From Streptomyces sp. Sge12 (lineage in GTDB: Bacteria > Actinomycetota > Actinomycetes > Streptomycetales > Streptomycetaceae): DNA of 64,000 nt. The position numbers and the translations under genes are program-made. Under the pieces are notes generated by a model. It ran no database searches, was not told the DNA's origin, and was given only the letters and a program-made list of their open reading frames with translations. Within the stretch, counting starts at the first letter, position 1. The number at the start of each line of letters is the position of its first letter. The stretch covers positions 7,368,501 to 7,432,500 of the forward strand of contig NZ_CP020555.1 in the NCBI RefSeq assembly GCF_002080455.1, read 5' to 3'. This document shows, piece after piece, positions 41,716-49,986 of this stretch.

Positions 41716-42828
41716 CTAGCCGGCGGCCGCGGGCAGGGTCAGTTCGAAGCGGCAGCCGCCCGAGACGTTGTGGACGTGCGCGCGGCCCGCGTGGGCCTCG
41801 ACGATGCCCCGGACGATCGCGAGGCCCAGGCCCGCGCCCGAGGGCGGGGTGCGGGCCGGAGTGCCGCGCCAGCCGGTGTCGAAGACGCGCGGGAGGTCCT
41901 CCTCGGGGATGCCTCCGCAGGCGTCGGTGACCGAGACCACCACGGAGTCCGCACGGCGTTCGGCGGCGATCGCGACCGTACCGTCGGCCGGGGTGTGCCG
42001 GATCGCGTTGACCAGGAGGTTCGAGAGGACCCGGGTCATCTCCTTGCCGTCCACCTCCACCGGCAGCGAGGCGACCCCGTCGCCGACCAGCCGTACGCCG
42101 TGCTCGCGGGCGAGGGCGTCCGTGCCGGCCAGGGCGTCGCCCACCAGGTCGTGCAGGGACATCCGCGTGAGGGTGAGGGACAGCGCGCCCGCATGGATGC
42201 GGGAGAGCTCGAACAGGTCGCCGACCATGGAGTTCAGGCGGTCGACCTCGGTGCGCATCTGCCGGTGGTAGCGGGCGGGATCGGCGGCCATGCCGTCCTC
42301 CAGCGCCTCCGACATGGCGCGCAGCCCGGCCAGCGGGGTGCGCAGATCGTGCGAGATCCAGGCCACCAGCTCGCGCCGCGAGGCCTCCAGGGCCTGCTCG
42401 CGCTCACGGGAGGCGGCCAGCCGTTCGCTGGTGCAGGCCAACTCGCGGCTCAACGCAGTGAGCTCGGCGGGGGCCGGCACTTCCGGCGCCGCGAAGGTGC
42501 CCTCCTCCCCGAAGTCCCGTGCCGCGGCGACGAGTTCCCGGCAGCGTCGGACGACCTGGCGGCCCAGCAGCAGCGCGGTGGCCGTCGAGACGGCCGCGGC
42601 CGTCGCGACGACCATGGTCACCACGGCCAGGTCGTGGGAGGACAGGAACATCGCCCAGGCCACGGTCAGGGTTCCGGCGAGCATCGCGGTCACGGCCACC
42701 GCGGCGACGATCGCCAGGGATACGGCGACGCTGCGCCGGCGCAGTATCCGCAGGGCAGCGGCCCCGAGCAGTCCGGCGCCGCCCGCGCCGAGGAGGGCGT
42801 ACAGGGCGATCAGCAGCAAATCACGCAC
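41716..42828 (-). CDS. Sensor histidine kinase (EnvZ/OmpR-partner type)
   Basis: GTG 42828 has GAGGA upstream and overlaps the end of the response regulator gene by 8 bp, giving 370 residues. Two membrane segments are close together (about residues 3-25 and 33-85) with almost no external loop. The phosphoacceptor His is in AWISHDLRTPLAGLRAMSEA; ATP-binding motifs are LLVNAIRHTPADG, TDACGGIPEEDL and GAGLGLAIVRGIVEAHAG. It probably senses a membrane signal and controls the adjoining sugar locus. Confidence 0.95.
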   Translation of the reverse strand: MRDLLLIALYALLGAGGAGLLGAAALRILRRRSVAVSLAIVAAVAVTAMLAGTLTVAWAMFLSSHDLAVVTMVVATAAAVSTATALLLGRQVVRRCRELVAAARDFGEEGTFAAPEVPAPAELTALSRELACTSERLAASREREQALEASRRELVAWISHDLRTPLAGLRAMSEALEDGMAADPARYHRQMRTEVDRLNSMVGDLFELSRIHAGALSLTLTRMSLHDLVGDALAGTDALAREHGVRLVGDGVASLPVEVDGKEMTRVLSNLLVNAIRHTPADGTVAIAAERRADSVVVSVTDACGGIPEEDLPRVFDTGWRGTPARTPPSGAGLGLAIVRGIVEAHAGRAHVHNVSGGCRFELTLPAAAG

Positions 42829-43675
42829 GGCCGTCCTCCGCCCCGACGGCCGGCGCGGTCCCGGCCTGCGGGGCCGCATCGAAGCGGTAACCGGCGCCCC
42901 AGACCGTCTGGATCAGCTGCGGGCTGCCCGGATCGTCCTCGATCTTCCCGCGCAGCCGCCGCACGTGCACGGTCACCGTCGACAGGTCGCCGAAGTCCCA
43001 GCCCCAGACCTCGCGCATCAGCCGCTCCCGGTCGCAGACCTGCCCGGGGTGCCGCAGGAAGTAGGCGAGGAGATCGAACTCCCGCAGGGTGAGCGCGAGT
43101 TCCCTGCCCTCCTTGTGAACCCGGCGGGCCGCCGGGTCCAGCATCAGGCCCGCCACCGCGAGGCGCGGACCGCCCTGCGGGGTGCCGGACGGGGCGCCGG
43201 CCTGCGCCCGGCGCAGGACCGACCGCACCCGCAGGACGAGCTCGCGCGGGCTGAACGGCTTGGTCACGTAGTCGTCCGCGCCCACCTCCAGGCCCAGGAT
43301 CCGGTCGTCCTCGTCGCCGCGCGCGGTGAGCATGATGACGGGGACGGGCCGGTCGCCGCTCTCCCCGCCGCCGCTCTCCCCGCCGCTCTCGCGGGCGCGC
43401 AGCCGGCGGCAGACCTCCAGCCCGTCCATACCGGGGAGCATCAGGTCGAGGACCATCAGGTCGGGACGGTGCTCCTCGGCGGCGCGCAGGCCGGCCGGGC
43501 CGTCCGCGGCCAGGCGCACCGTGAAACCGGCCCGCTCCAGGTAACCGGCCACCACCTCCGAGACGGTCGGATCGTCGTCCACGACCAGAACGCTGCCCTC
43601 GGCGCCGCCCCGCTCGGTGCCGGTCCCGCCGGCGCGGGGCTGTTCGTCCGCACGGTCCACATTGCTCACTGCCAT
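42821..43675 (-). CDS. OmpR-family response regulator
   Basis: The 284-residue protein has the receiver Asp in LMVLDLMLPGMDGLEV, Lys in DDYVTKPFSPREL and a winged-helix DNA-binding domain (LTLREFDLLAYFLRHPGQV, VHVRRLRGKIEDD). A Gly/Ser/Glu insertion (ESGGESGGGESGD) splits the receiver, which is unusual. The gene is divergent from the glycosyltransferase gene with only 123 bp between, so autoregulation of both sides is plausible. Confidence 0.95.
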   Translation of the reverse strand: MAVSNVDRADEQPRAGGTGTERGGAEGSVLVVDDDPTVSEVVAGYLERAGFTVRLAADGPAGLRAAEEHRPDLMVLDLMLPGMDGLEVCRRLRARESGGESGGGESGDRPVPVIMLTARGDEDDRILGLEVGADDYVTKPFSPRELVLRVRSVLRRAQAGAPSGTPQGGPRLAVAGLMLDPAARRVHKEGRELALTLREFDLLAYFLRHPGQVCDRERLMREVWGWDFGDLSTVTVHVRRLRGKIEDDPGSPQLIQTVWGAGYRFDAAPQAGTAPAVGAEDGRA

Positions 43676-43798
43676 GCCCCAAGGCTGTCATCCGCCCGGC
43701 CGTGCGTGGGGCGCCGACCCCCTCGGGCGGCACGGCGTCCGCGTTTCGTAAGGGTTGCGGGCCCCTTTTGTGCCGTCCCGATTCCTACGGTGTGGAGG

Positions 43799-44515
43799 GT
43801 GACTTCATCAGCTTGTACTCCGCCCCGCGCGGACCTCGTACTGCCGTGCCTCGACGAGGCGCAGGCCCTCCCCTGGGTACTGGCGCGCGTGCCGGCCGGG
43901 TGGCGGCCCATCGTCGTCGACAACGGATCGACCGACGGCTCCGCGGAGATCGCCCGCAGCCTGGGCGCCACCGTCGTGCACGAGAGCCGGCGCGGATTCG
44001 GCGCCGCCTGCCACGCCGGGCTCCTCGCGGCCCGCGCCGACCTGGTCTGCTTCTGCGACTGCGACGCCTCCATGGACCCCGGGCTGCTCGCCGCGATGGC
44101 GGTGCGGGTCGCCGCCGGTGAGGCCGATCTGCTGCTCGGCCGCCGCCGCCCGCAGGGACGCGGCGCGTGGCCCGTCCACGCGCGCGCCGGCAACCTGGCG
44201 CTGGCGCGGATGCTGCACCGCCGCACCGGGCTGCGGCTGCACGACCTCGGACCGATGCGGGTGGCACGCCGCGAGGCGCTGCTCGGCCTGGATCTGACCG
44301 ACCGGCGCAGCGGCTACCCGCTCCAGATGGTCGTCCGGGCCGCCGACGCGGGCTGGCGCGTCGCCGAGACCGACGTCCCCTACCTGCCCCGCTCCGGCAC
44401 GTCCAAGGTCACCGGCACCTGGCGGGGCACCTGGCAGGCCGTACGCGACATGCGCAAGGTGCTCGCCGAGCCGCCCGGCGCCCGCTCCGGGCCCACCGAA
44501 GGGGCCCGCGCATGA
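43799..44515 (+). CDS. Family 2 glycosyltransferase
   Basis: The 238-residue GT-A enzyme has ADLVLPCLDEAQALPWVLA, VVDNGSTDGSAE and a DxD-type motif in CFCDCDASMDPG. There is no membrane segment. GTG 43799 lies seven bases after TACGGT (43786-43791), so the mRNA is likely leaderless. It overlaps the next gene by ATGA and opens a three-gene operon with the DUF2064 and methyltransferase genes. It probably transfers a nucleotide sugar to a lipid or small-molecule carrier. Confidence 0.9.
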   Translation: MTSSACTPPRADLVLPCLDEAQALPWVLARVPAGWRPIVVDNGSTDGSAEIARSLGATVVHESRRGFGAACHAGLLAARADLVCFCDCDASMDPGLLAAMAVRVAAGEADLLLGRRRPQGRGAWPVHARAGNLALARMLHRRTGLRLHDLGPMRVARREALLGLDLTDRRSGYPLQMVVRAADAGWRVAETDVPYLPRSGTSKVTGTWRGTWQAVRDMRKVLAEPPGARSGPTEGARA

Positions 44516-45132
44516 GCACCCTCCTCGTCATCGCCAAGGCCCCCGTCGCAGGCCGGGTCAAGACCCGCCTCACCCCGCACTTCACTCCCGAGCAGGCCGC
44601 CGACCTGGCCCGCGCCGCCCTCCAGGACACGCTGGCCGCCGTACTCGCCACTCCGGCCCGGCGGCGCGTCCTGGTCCTCGACGGGTCGCCCGGGCCCTGG
44701 CTGCCCCACGGCATCGAGGTCGTCCCGCAGTGCGCGGGCGGGCTCGACGTCCGGCTGGCCGCGGCCTTCGCCGGGGCGGGCGGGCCGGCCCTGCTCATCG
44801 GCATGGACACCCCGCAGGTCACCCCCGAACTCCTCGCGCGGGGACTCGACTTCGGCGAGGCGGACGCCTGGTTCGGCCCCGCAGACGACGGCGGGTTCTG
44901 GGCGCTCGGCCTGGCCGAGCCCGACCCGGCCCTGCTGCTGGGCGTCCCGATGTCCCTGCCGACCACGGGCGCGGCGCAGCGCGGCCGGCTCACCGCCTCC
45001 GGGCGCGCGGTACGGGACCTGCCCGAGCTGTGCGACGTGGACACCCCGGCCGACGCGGAACGGGTCGCCGCCGCCGTACCCGGTACCCGCTTCGCCGCCC
45101 TGCACTGCGGCCTCCGCGGCGCGACCCGATGA
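44512..45132 (+). CDS. DUF2064/TIGR04282-family transferase
   Basis: The 206-residue protein begins LLVIAKAPVAGRVKTRL, the nucleotidyltransferase-like loop of the family, then ALLIGMDTPQVTPELLARGL and GPADDGGFWALGLA for metal and substrate binding. The family is named in databases after arsenosugar or selenium-associated clusters in other bacteria, but no arsenic or radical-SAM gene is nearby, so the name should not be taken as function. Both ends overlap their neighbours by ATGA, so the enzyme works with the glycosyltransferase before and methyltransferase after. Confidence 0.85.
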   Translation: MSTLLVIAKAPVAGRVKTRLTPHFTPEQAADLARAALQDTLAAVLATPARRRVLVLDGSPGPWLPHGIEVVPQCAGGLDVRLAAAFAGAGGPALLIGMDTPQVTPELLARGLDFGEADAWFGPADDGGFWALGLAEPDPALLLGVPMSLPTTGAAQRGRLTASGRAVRDLPELCDVDTPADAERVAAAVPGTRFAALHCGLRGATR

Positions 45133-45863
45133 CCGCCGCCCAGCTCACCGGACCGGCCCGCACCGGATCCGGCCGCACCGAACCCGCGGCCACCGAACCG
45201 GCGGCCACCGGCCCCGCGGCCGCCGCCTCCGCCCTCGCCTGGCAGGCCGACCCCTACGCCGACGCGCTGCGCACCGGCCGGGGCCCGCTCTACCTGCGGC
45301 GCACGGACGGCTGGCTGCTCCCGCTGGACGTGGAGCGCTGGTGCGCCGAGCCCGACGAGGCGGACGAGGGCGTCCTCGCCCGCTGCCGCGGACCGGTCCT
45401 GGACATCGGCTGCGGCCCCGGGCGCCTCGTCGCCACCCTCGCCGCACGCGGGCACCGGGCGCTGGGCGTGGACGTCACCCCGGAGGCGGTGGCCCGTACG
45501 ACACGGGCGGGCGGCAGCGCCCTGTGCCGCTCCGTCTTCGATCCGCTGCCCGCAGAGGGCCGCTGGGGCACGGTCCTGCTCATCGACGGCAACATCGGCA
45601 TCGGCGGCGACCCGGCCGCCCTGCTCCGCCGCGCCGCCCGACTCGCCTCACCCGTCGGCACCCTCCTCGTCGAGGTGGCCACCGCCGACGTGGACGAACG
45701 CGTCGACGTGCACGTCGACGACGGCCGCGGCGGCCACGGAGCCCCCTTCCGGTGGGCCCGGCTGGGCGCCCGCGCCCTGCGCGCCGCCGCCCCGGACGCC
45801 GGCTGGACCCGGTCCGTGTCCTGGCAGGTGGCGGGGCGCTCCTTCGTGACCCTGCGGCGCTGA
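45129..45863 (+). CDS. Class I SAM-dependent methyltransferase of the glycosyl locus
   Basis: The 244-residue protein has an Ala/Thr/Pro-rich head, then RTGRGPLYLRRTDGWLLPLD, motif I VLDIGCGPGRLVATLA and LGVDVTPEAV. A GNIGIGGDP block follows. It is the last of three overlapping genes, ending 18 bp before a bidirectional terminator, and probably methylates the product of the two upstream transferases. Confidence 0.85.
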   Translation: MTAAQLTGPARTGSGRTEPAATEPAATGPAAAASALAWQADPYADALRTGRGPLYLRRTDGWLLPLDVERWCAEPDEADEGVLARCRGPVLDIGCGPGRLVATLAARGHRALGVDVTPEAVARTTRAGGSALCRSVFDPLPAEGRWGTVLLIDGNIGIGGDPAALLRRAARLASPVGTLLVEVATADVDERVDVHVDDGRGGHGAPFRWARLGARALRAAAPDAGWTRSVSWQVAGRSFVTLRR

Positions 45864-45880
45864 CCGACGTACAGGTAGGG

Positions 45881-45918
45881 AAGGGGGAGTTGACGGGTAC
45901 GGCCGCCAACTCCCCCTT
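45881..45918. terminator. Bidirectional terminator between operon end and convergent molybdoenzyme operon
   Basis: AAGGGGGAGTTG (45881-45892) pairs perfectly over 12 bases with CAACTCCCCCTT (45907-45918), with a 14-base loop. Either strand gives a T-containing 3' flank after the stem (CTTCT on plus). It sits between genes ending at 45863 (plus) and 45931 (minus). Confidence 0.85.
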
Positions 45919-45930
45919 CTGCGTGTCCGG

Positions 45931-46356
45931 TCAGCGGCCCGGAGCCGCGCCGCGCCTGCGCGCCACCCGTCGTACGACGCCGCGCGCCGCGACGTACCCG
46001 GCCGTGAGGGCGGCGAGGACCGCCATCGCCAGCAACCAGTTGCGCGGATAGTCCAGCGGCAGCACCGTCGCGTTGGCCACGCCGCCCGGGCGCAGGAGCG
46101 GCGGCAGGGCGATCACCGTCAGCGAACCCGCGACGATCAGCGCGGCGCGCGGGACCCCGCGCAGCCGCACGCCCGCGGCCGCGGCGAGCGCCGCGACCGC
46201 GATCACCAGCGGCGCGACCAGTGCGTCGTGCACGAGGAGGCTGCCCGCGAGCCACAGGGCGATCCGCCAGGGCCCGGGCTCGCGCACCAGCAGGAACCCG
46301 CCGAAGGCCGTCACGACGAGCCCGAGGCCGCCGACCGTGTACCGCACCGTCCTCAC
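45931..46356 (-). CDS. Small membrane protein coupled to molybdoenzyme
   Basis: GTG 46356 overlaps the molybdoenzyme stop by GTGA and has GGAGG upstream. The 141-residue protein has four hydrophobic segments (GLGLVVTAFGGFLLV, LWLAGSLLVHDALVAPLVIA, ALIVAGSLTVIALP and WLLAMAVLAALTAGYVAA). The conserved LVHD resembles membrane accessory proteins; no heme ligand pattern is clear. It may anchor or deliver electrons for the partner enzyme. Confidence 0.8.
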   Translation of the reverse strand: MRTVRYTVGGLGLVVTAFGGFLLVREPGPWRIALWLAGSLLVHDALVAPLVIAVAALAAAAGVRLRGVPRAALIVAGSLTVIALPPLLRPGGVANATVLPLDYPRNWLLAMAVLAALTAGYVAARGVVRRVARRRGAAPGR

Positions 46357-47495
46357 ATGACCTCCAGCCGGCCGACCCATTTGGTCTGGAGCACGCCCGG
46401 CCGGTTCGGGGCGATGATCCGCGCCGGGTATCCGTGGTCCAGTGACAGCACCTCTCCGTCGATGCGCAGCGCGAGCAGCGTGAGCGGGTCCTGCGCGTAC
46501 CGGCGGCCCATCTCCATTACCCGGTACGCGCCCATCGCTTCCAGCGACACCACCCGGCAGCTCGCTCCCGGGCCGGCTCCGGCGCGCTCCAGCAGGTCCC
46601 GTACCCGTACGCCCGTCCACCGGGCGGACTTGCTCCAGCCCTCCACACAGGCGATGGGCAGGGTCACCTCGTACTGCGGCAGCGCGCGCAGTTCGGCCGC
46701 GGTGAGGCTGTACGGACGCGGCCCGGCCACGGTCAGCCGCCAGTCGGCCAGCGAGGCCGCGGTGACACGCGCGGCGGCCGCAGTACGGTTCACCGGCAGC
46801 CCCTGGGGCCCGTGCGCCGGGCTGCGCGGGGCGAACAGGTCCAGCGGACCGAGCGCGGTGACGGACTGTCCGACCGTGGTCAGCGTGACCGCGCCGACCC
46901 CGGCCGCGACGGCCGCAAGCAGCTGCCGCCGGTCCGGCCCGTCGGCCTCGGGCAGGGCCGCGGTGCCGGGGGAGCGGCGGGTGAAGTGCTCGCGGATCGT
47001 CGGCCATTGGACGGCGACGTGCAGCAGCACCGCTCCCAGCAGGATCCAGGCGACGGCGTAGTGCGCGGGTACGAAGGAGAACGGCCAGGGGTACCACTGG
47101 AAGGTGTTCAGCAGCCCGGTGAACAGCTCGAAGATCCCGGCGGCGACGAGCACGGCCACCGAGAGGCGCTCCAGGGCGTGCCGTACGGACCGCACCGGGG
47201 GCCAGGCGAACAGCCGCGGGTAGACGGCCCACAGCTTGGCCAGGAGCAGCGGGATCGCGGCGGTGCCGCAGACCACGTGCAGGCCCTGCGTGAGCCGGTA
47301 GCCCCAGGAGGGGCGGCTCGGGAGCCGGTCGGCGAGCCAGGGCGGCGGGTGCTGGAGGTAGTGGCTGAACACGCCGGTGGCGAAACAGACGAGGAGGGCG
47401 AGGCCGAGCAGCCGGCCGATGACCGTCGCGGTCCGGGCGTCGTGCAGCCGCGCCCGGAAGGTGATCGGCGGGCCGTGGGGTGGAGTGAAACGCAT
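46353..47495 (-). CDS. Membrane-anchored molybdopterin oxidoreductase, sulfite-oxidase family
   Basis: The 380-residue protein from ATG 47495 has about four to five N-terminal membrane segments (residues 25-165) with His residues at both faces, like a cytochrome-b-type anchor, and another hydrophobic stretch about 190-210. The molybdopterin domain follows, with the metal-ligating Cys in LPIACVEGWSKSARWTGV (Cys about 283) and the family end LDHGYPARIIAPNRPG. Related YedY/sulfite oxidase proteins reduce sulfoxides or oxidise sulfite. It is coupled to the membrane gene at 45931. Confidence 0.9.
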   Translation of the reverse strand: MRFTPPHGPPITFRARLHDARTATVIGRLLGLALLVCFATGVFSHYLQHPPPWLADRLPSRPSWGYRLTQGLHVVCGTAAIPLLLAKLWAVYPRLFAWPPVRSVRHALERLSVAVLVAAGIFELFTGLLNTFQWYPWPFSFVPAHYAVAWILLGAVLLHVAVQWPTIREHFTRRSPGTAALPEADGPDRRQLLAAVAAGVGAVTLTTVGQSVTALGPLDLFAPRSPAHGPQGLPVNRTAAAARVTAASLADWRLTVAGPRPYSLTAAELRALPQYEVTLPIACVEGWSKSARWTGVRVRDLLERAGAGPGASCRVVSLEAMGAYRVMEMGRRYAQDPLTLLALRIDGEVLSLDHGYPARIIAPNRPGVLQTKWVGRLEVM

Positions 47496-47607
47496 GAGCC
47501 CATGACACCCCCGGCAGTGCCCCGTCGGGCGGCCGGACACCTTACGGAATGCGGACATGCGGGGTTGCGGACCCCACTGCCGGGGCCGTTGCTGCAACGC
47601 TGCGGGC

Positions 47608-49089
47608 GTGAAACCGCGTACCGACCCCGCCGCCCTCCCCACTGCCGGGGCCGCCGGACCGGCAGGCCCCGCGGGTCCCGCCGCCCGCGCCGCCACGGTC
47701 CTCGCAGTCCTCCCTCTGCTCGCCGTCCTCACGGCCGTCCTCGTCCTCACCGTCCGCCACGACGGCTACCACACCGACCCCGCCGGACTGTTCGGCCGGT
47801 ACGCGGCCTGCTGGGCGCTGTTCGCCCTCGCCCTCCTCGCGCTGCGCAGGGTCGCGGGCGCCCACGTCCTTCCGCTGCTCCTCGCCGGGGCCGTCGCCGT
47901 CACCGTGACGGGGCTGGTGGCACCGCCCCGCACCAGCACCGACTCCTACCGCTACGCCTGGGACGGCCGGGTCCAGTCGGCCGGGATCTCCCCCTACGAC
48001 CACGCACCGCAGGACCCGGCAGTGGCCCGGCTGCGCGACCCCTGGCTCTTCCCGACCGGCGCCGCGTGCGCCGGACCGGACCGGGCCCCGATCCCCGGCG
48101 GCCCCGTCCCGCACTGCACCCGGATCAACCGGCCCGCCGTGCACACCATCTACCCGCCCGTCGCCGAGGCGTACTTCCTCGTGGTCGACCGGCTCTCCCC
48201 GAAGGGTGCCCGGCACAAGCCGCTCCAGGTCGGAGCCGGTCTGCTCTCCCTCGGCGTGACCGGTGCACTGCTGCTGATCCTGCGCCGCCGGGGCCGGGAC
48301 CTCCGCCGGGCGGCGTACTGGGCGTGGTGTCCCGCCGTACCGGTCGAGGCCGTCAACAACGCGCACGTGGACGTACTGGGCGTGCTGCTCGCCGTGATCG
48401 GCCTCGGACTCGTCGCGTCGCGGGGCACGGGCCGCCGGGCGGCCGGAGGCCTGGTGCTGGGCGCGGCCGTCGCCACCAAGCTGATGCCCGCCGTCGTCCT
48501 CCCCGGGGCGCTGTCCGGGGCGCTGTCCGGCGGGCGCCGGATCCGCGACGCGGTCGCCGTGCTGGTCCCCGCCGCAGGCTTCGTCCTGCTCGCCTACCTG
48601 CCCTACGTACTCCTCTCGCACGGCTCCGTCCTCGGCTACCTGGGCGGCTACGTGGACGAGGAGGGCTACGACGACCCCTCGGCCGGCTCCCGCTACGCCC
48701 TGCTCCGCCTCGTCCTGCCCGACGCGTGGGCGGTGCCGGTGCTGCTCGTCGCGATGGCGGGGGTGTGCCTGTACGTGATGCGGCGCGGCGACCCGCACCG
48801 GCCGTGGAGCGGCGCGCTCCTGGTCACCGGCTGGGCGTTCGCGCTCCTCACCCCGGGCTACTCCTGGTACGCCCTGCTCCTGATCGCCCTCGTGGGCCTG
48901 GACGGCCGCTGGGAGTGGCTGGGCATCGCCCTCGCGGGCGCGGCCGTCTACCTCCTCGCACCCGTCTTCGGCCACCGGTCGGCGCTGGGCGCGACCGCGT
49001 ACGGAGCGGCGGTGCTTCTGGTCCTCGTCGTCTCCGCGGTCCGGTGGCATCGCCGCGCCCGGTGCGGGCCACCCGAAGATATTCCTTGA
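47608..49089 (+). CDS. GT87/DUF2029-type membrane glycosyltransferase
   Basis: The 493-residue protein from GTG 47608 has 10-12 membrane segments. An acidic residue in the first outer loop (PPRTSTDSYRYAWDGRVQSA) matches the catalytic region of polyprenyl-phosphate-sugar dependent transferases (GT-C fold). VEAVNNAHVDVLGVLLAV and VATKLMPAVVLPGAL are family blocks. It likely adds mannose or another sugar on the outer membrane face. It ends inside the -35 box of the next gene. Confidence 0.85.
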   Translation: MKPRTDPAALPTAGAAGPAGPAGPAARAATVLAVLPLLAVLTAVLVLTVRHDGYHTDPAGLFGRYAACWALFALALLALRRVAGAHVLPLLLAGAVAVTVTGLVAPPRTSTDSYRYAWDGRVQSAGISPYDHAPQDPAVARLRDPWLFPTGAACAGPDRAPIPGGPVPHCTRINRPAVHTIYPPVAEAYFLVVDRLSPKGARHKPLQVGAGLLSLGVTGALLLILRRRGRDLRRAAYWAWCPAVPVEAVNNAHVDVLGVLLAVIGLGLVASRGTGRRAAGGLVLGAAVATKLMPAVVLPGALSGALSGGRRIRDAVAVLVPAAGFVLLAYLPYVLLSHGSVLGYLGGYVDEEGYDDPSAGSRYALLRLVLPDAWAVPVLLVAMAGVCLYVMRRGDPHRPWSGALLVTGWAFALLTPGYSWYALLLIALVGLDGRWEWLGIALAGAAVYLLAPVFGHRSALGATAYGAAVLLVLVVSAVRWHRRARCGPPEDIP

Positions 49090-49122
49090 CGGGAATATTC
49101 TCTTCGGCGAATACTTGGATCC
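49079..49122 (+). promoter_or_regulatory. Promoter and operator of ArsR-SRPBCC operon (leaderless)
   Basis: A -35 box TTGACG (49086-49091) and a -10 like AATACT (49110-49115) are 18 bases apart, placing the transcript start at about 49122-49123, the A of the start codon. ATATTCC (49079-49085) and GGAATAT (49092-49098) form a perfect 7-bp inverted repeat that embraces the -35, the expected site for the ArsR-type repressor encoded just downstream. Confidence 0.75.
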
Positions 49123-49986
49123 ATGGACGCACTCCTCGCCGCACTGGCGGACCCGGCCCGCTGGCGGCTCGTCGGTCTGCTGGCCGAACGACCCCGCCCG
49201 GTCGGGGTGCTGGCCCAGCTCGCCGAGGCCCGCCAGCCGCAGACGACCAAACACCTCCAGACCCTCGAGCGCGCCGGCCTCGTCACCTCCCGGCGCACCG
49301 GCCAGCGCCGGATCTACGCCCTGCAACCCGACCCCCTGCGGGACCTGGCGGCCGCGCTCGCCCGGCTCGCCGACACCGCCGAGCAGGCCGGTGGACCGCG
49401 CGAGACCCTCGACCGGTACGGGATCGGCGTGGACGCCGAGCGGACGGCCGCGCAGGAGCCGGGGTGGGCCGACGGCCGCAGCTTCGCGTTCCACCGGGCG
49501 CTGACCGGGGGCCCCGAGCTGGTGTGGCGTCATCTGACCGAGCCGGACCTGCTCGCCCGTTGGTGGACCCCCGACGACCTGCGCGTCGCCGAGCTCGTCT
49601 TCGAGGCGCGGCCCGGCGGGCGGATCGTCCTGGAGTACCGGGACGCCGAGGACACCGACGGCTCCGACCAGGTTGCCGGACACGGCGAGGGCGTCGTGGA
49701 CGAGGCACGCCCCGGCGAGCGCCTCGCCTACCGGCTCTCCCCCCGGCTGCCCGACGGCAGCATCGCCTTCACCGCCCACGTCGACTTCGACCTCCGGCCC
49801 TCCGGTACCGGTACGGGAGCCGCCGCCGGCACGGACCTCGACATCCGCTACCGGATCGCCGACAGCACGATCGACTCCGCCGACTTCGTCGCGGGCATCG
49901 AGATCGGCTTCGGCCAGAGCCTCGACCACCTCGCCGACGCCCTCGGCGCCTCTGCGCACACCCCACGGAAGGAAGTGCAGCCATGA
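49123..49986 (+). CDS. ArsR-type regulator fused to SRPBCC domain
   Basis: The 287-residue protein has an ArsR winged helix at residues 1-90 (LLAALADPARWRLVGLLAER, ARQPQTTKHLQTLERAGLVT) and an AHSA1-type SRPBCC domain from about 118 (FAFHRALTGGPELVWRHLTE, LLARWWTPDDLR). The SRPBCC cavity may be the effector site of the repressor. No metal-binding motif is seen. The start ATG has no ribosome site and coincides with the predicted transcript start. It overlaps the DHFR-like gene by ATGA. Confidence 0.9.
   Translation: MDALLAALADPARWRLVGLLAERPRPVGVLAQLAEARQPQTTKHLQTLERAGLVTSRRTGQRRIYALQPDPLRDLAAALARLADTAEQAGGPRETLDRYGIGVDAERTAAQEPGWADGRSFAFHRALTGGPELVWRHLTEPDLLARWWTPDDLRVAELVFEARPGGRIVLEYRDAEDTDGSDQVAGHGEGVVDEARPGERLAYRLSPRLPDGSIAFTAHVDFDLRPSGTGTGAAAGTDLDIRYRIADSTIDSADFVAGIEIGFGQSLDHLADALGASAHTPRKEVQP

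Noticed and set aside
44512..45132. Arsenosugar biosynthesis function for the DUF2064 protein
   Set aside because: The database family name derives from other clusters; no arsenic methyltransferase, radical SAM or arsenic-resistance gene lies near.
45931..47508. Single 525-codon minus-strand gene covering both the membrane protein and the molybdoenzyme
   Set aside because: Beyond 46356 this frame is a shadow of the molybdoenzyme frame, which has recognisable domains; the true small gene starts at GTG 46356 with GGAGG and GTGA coupling.
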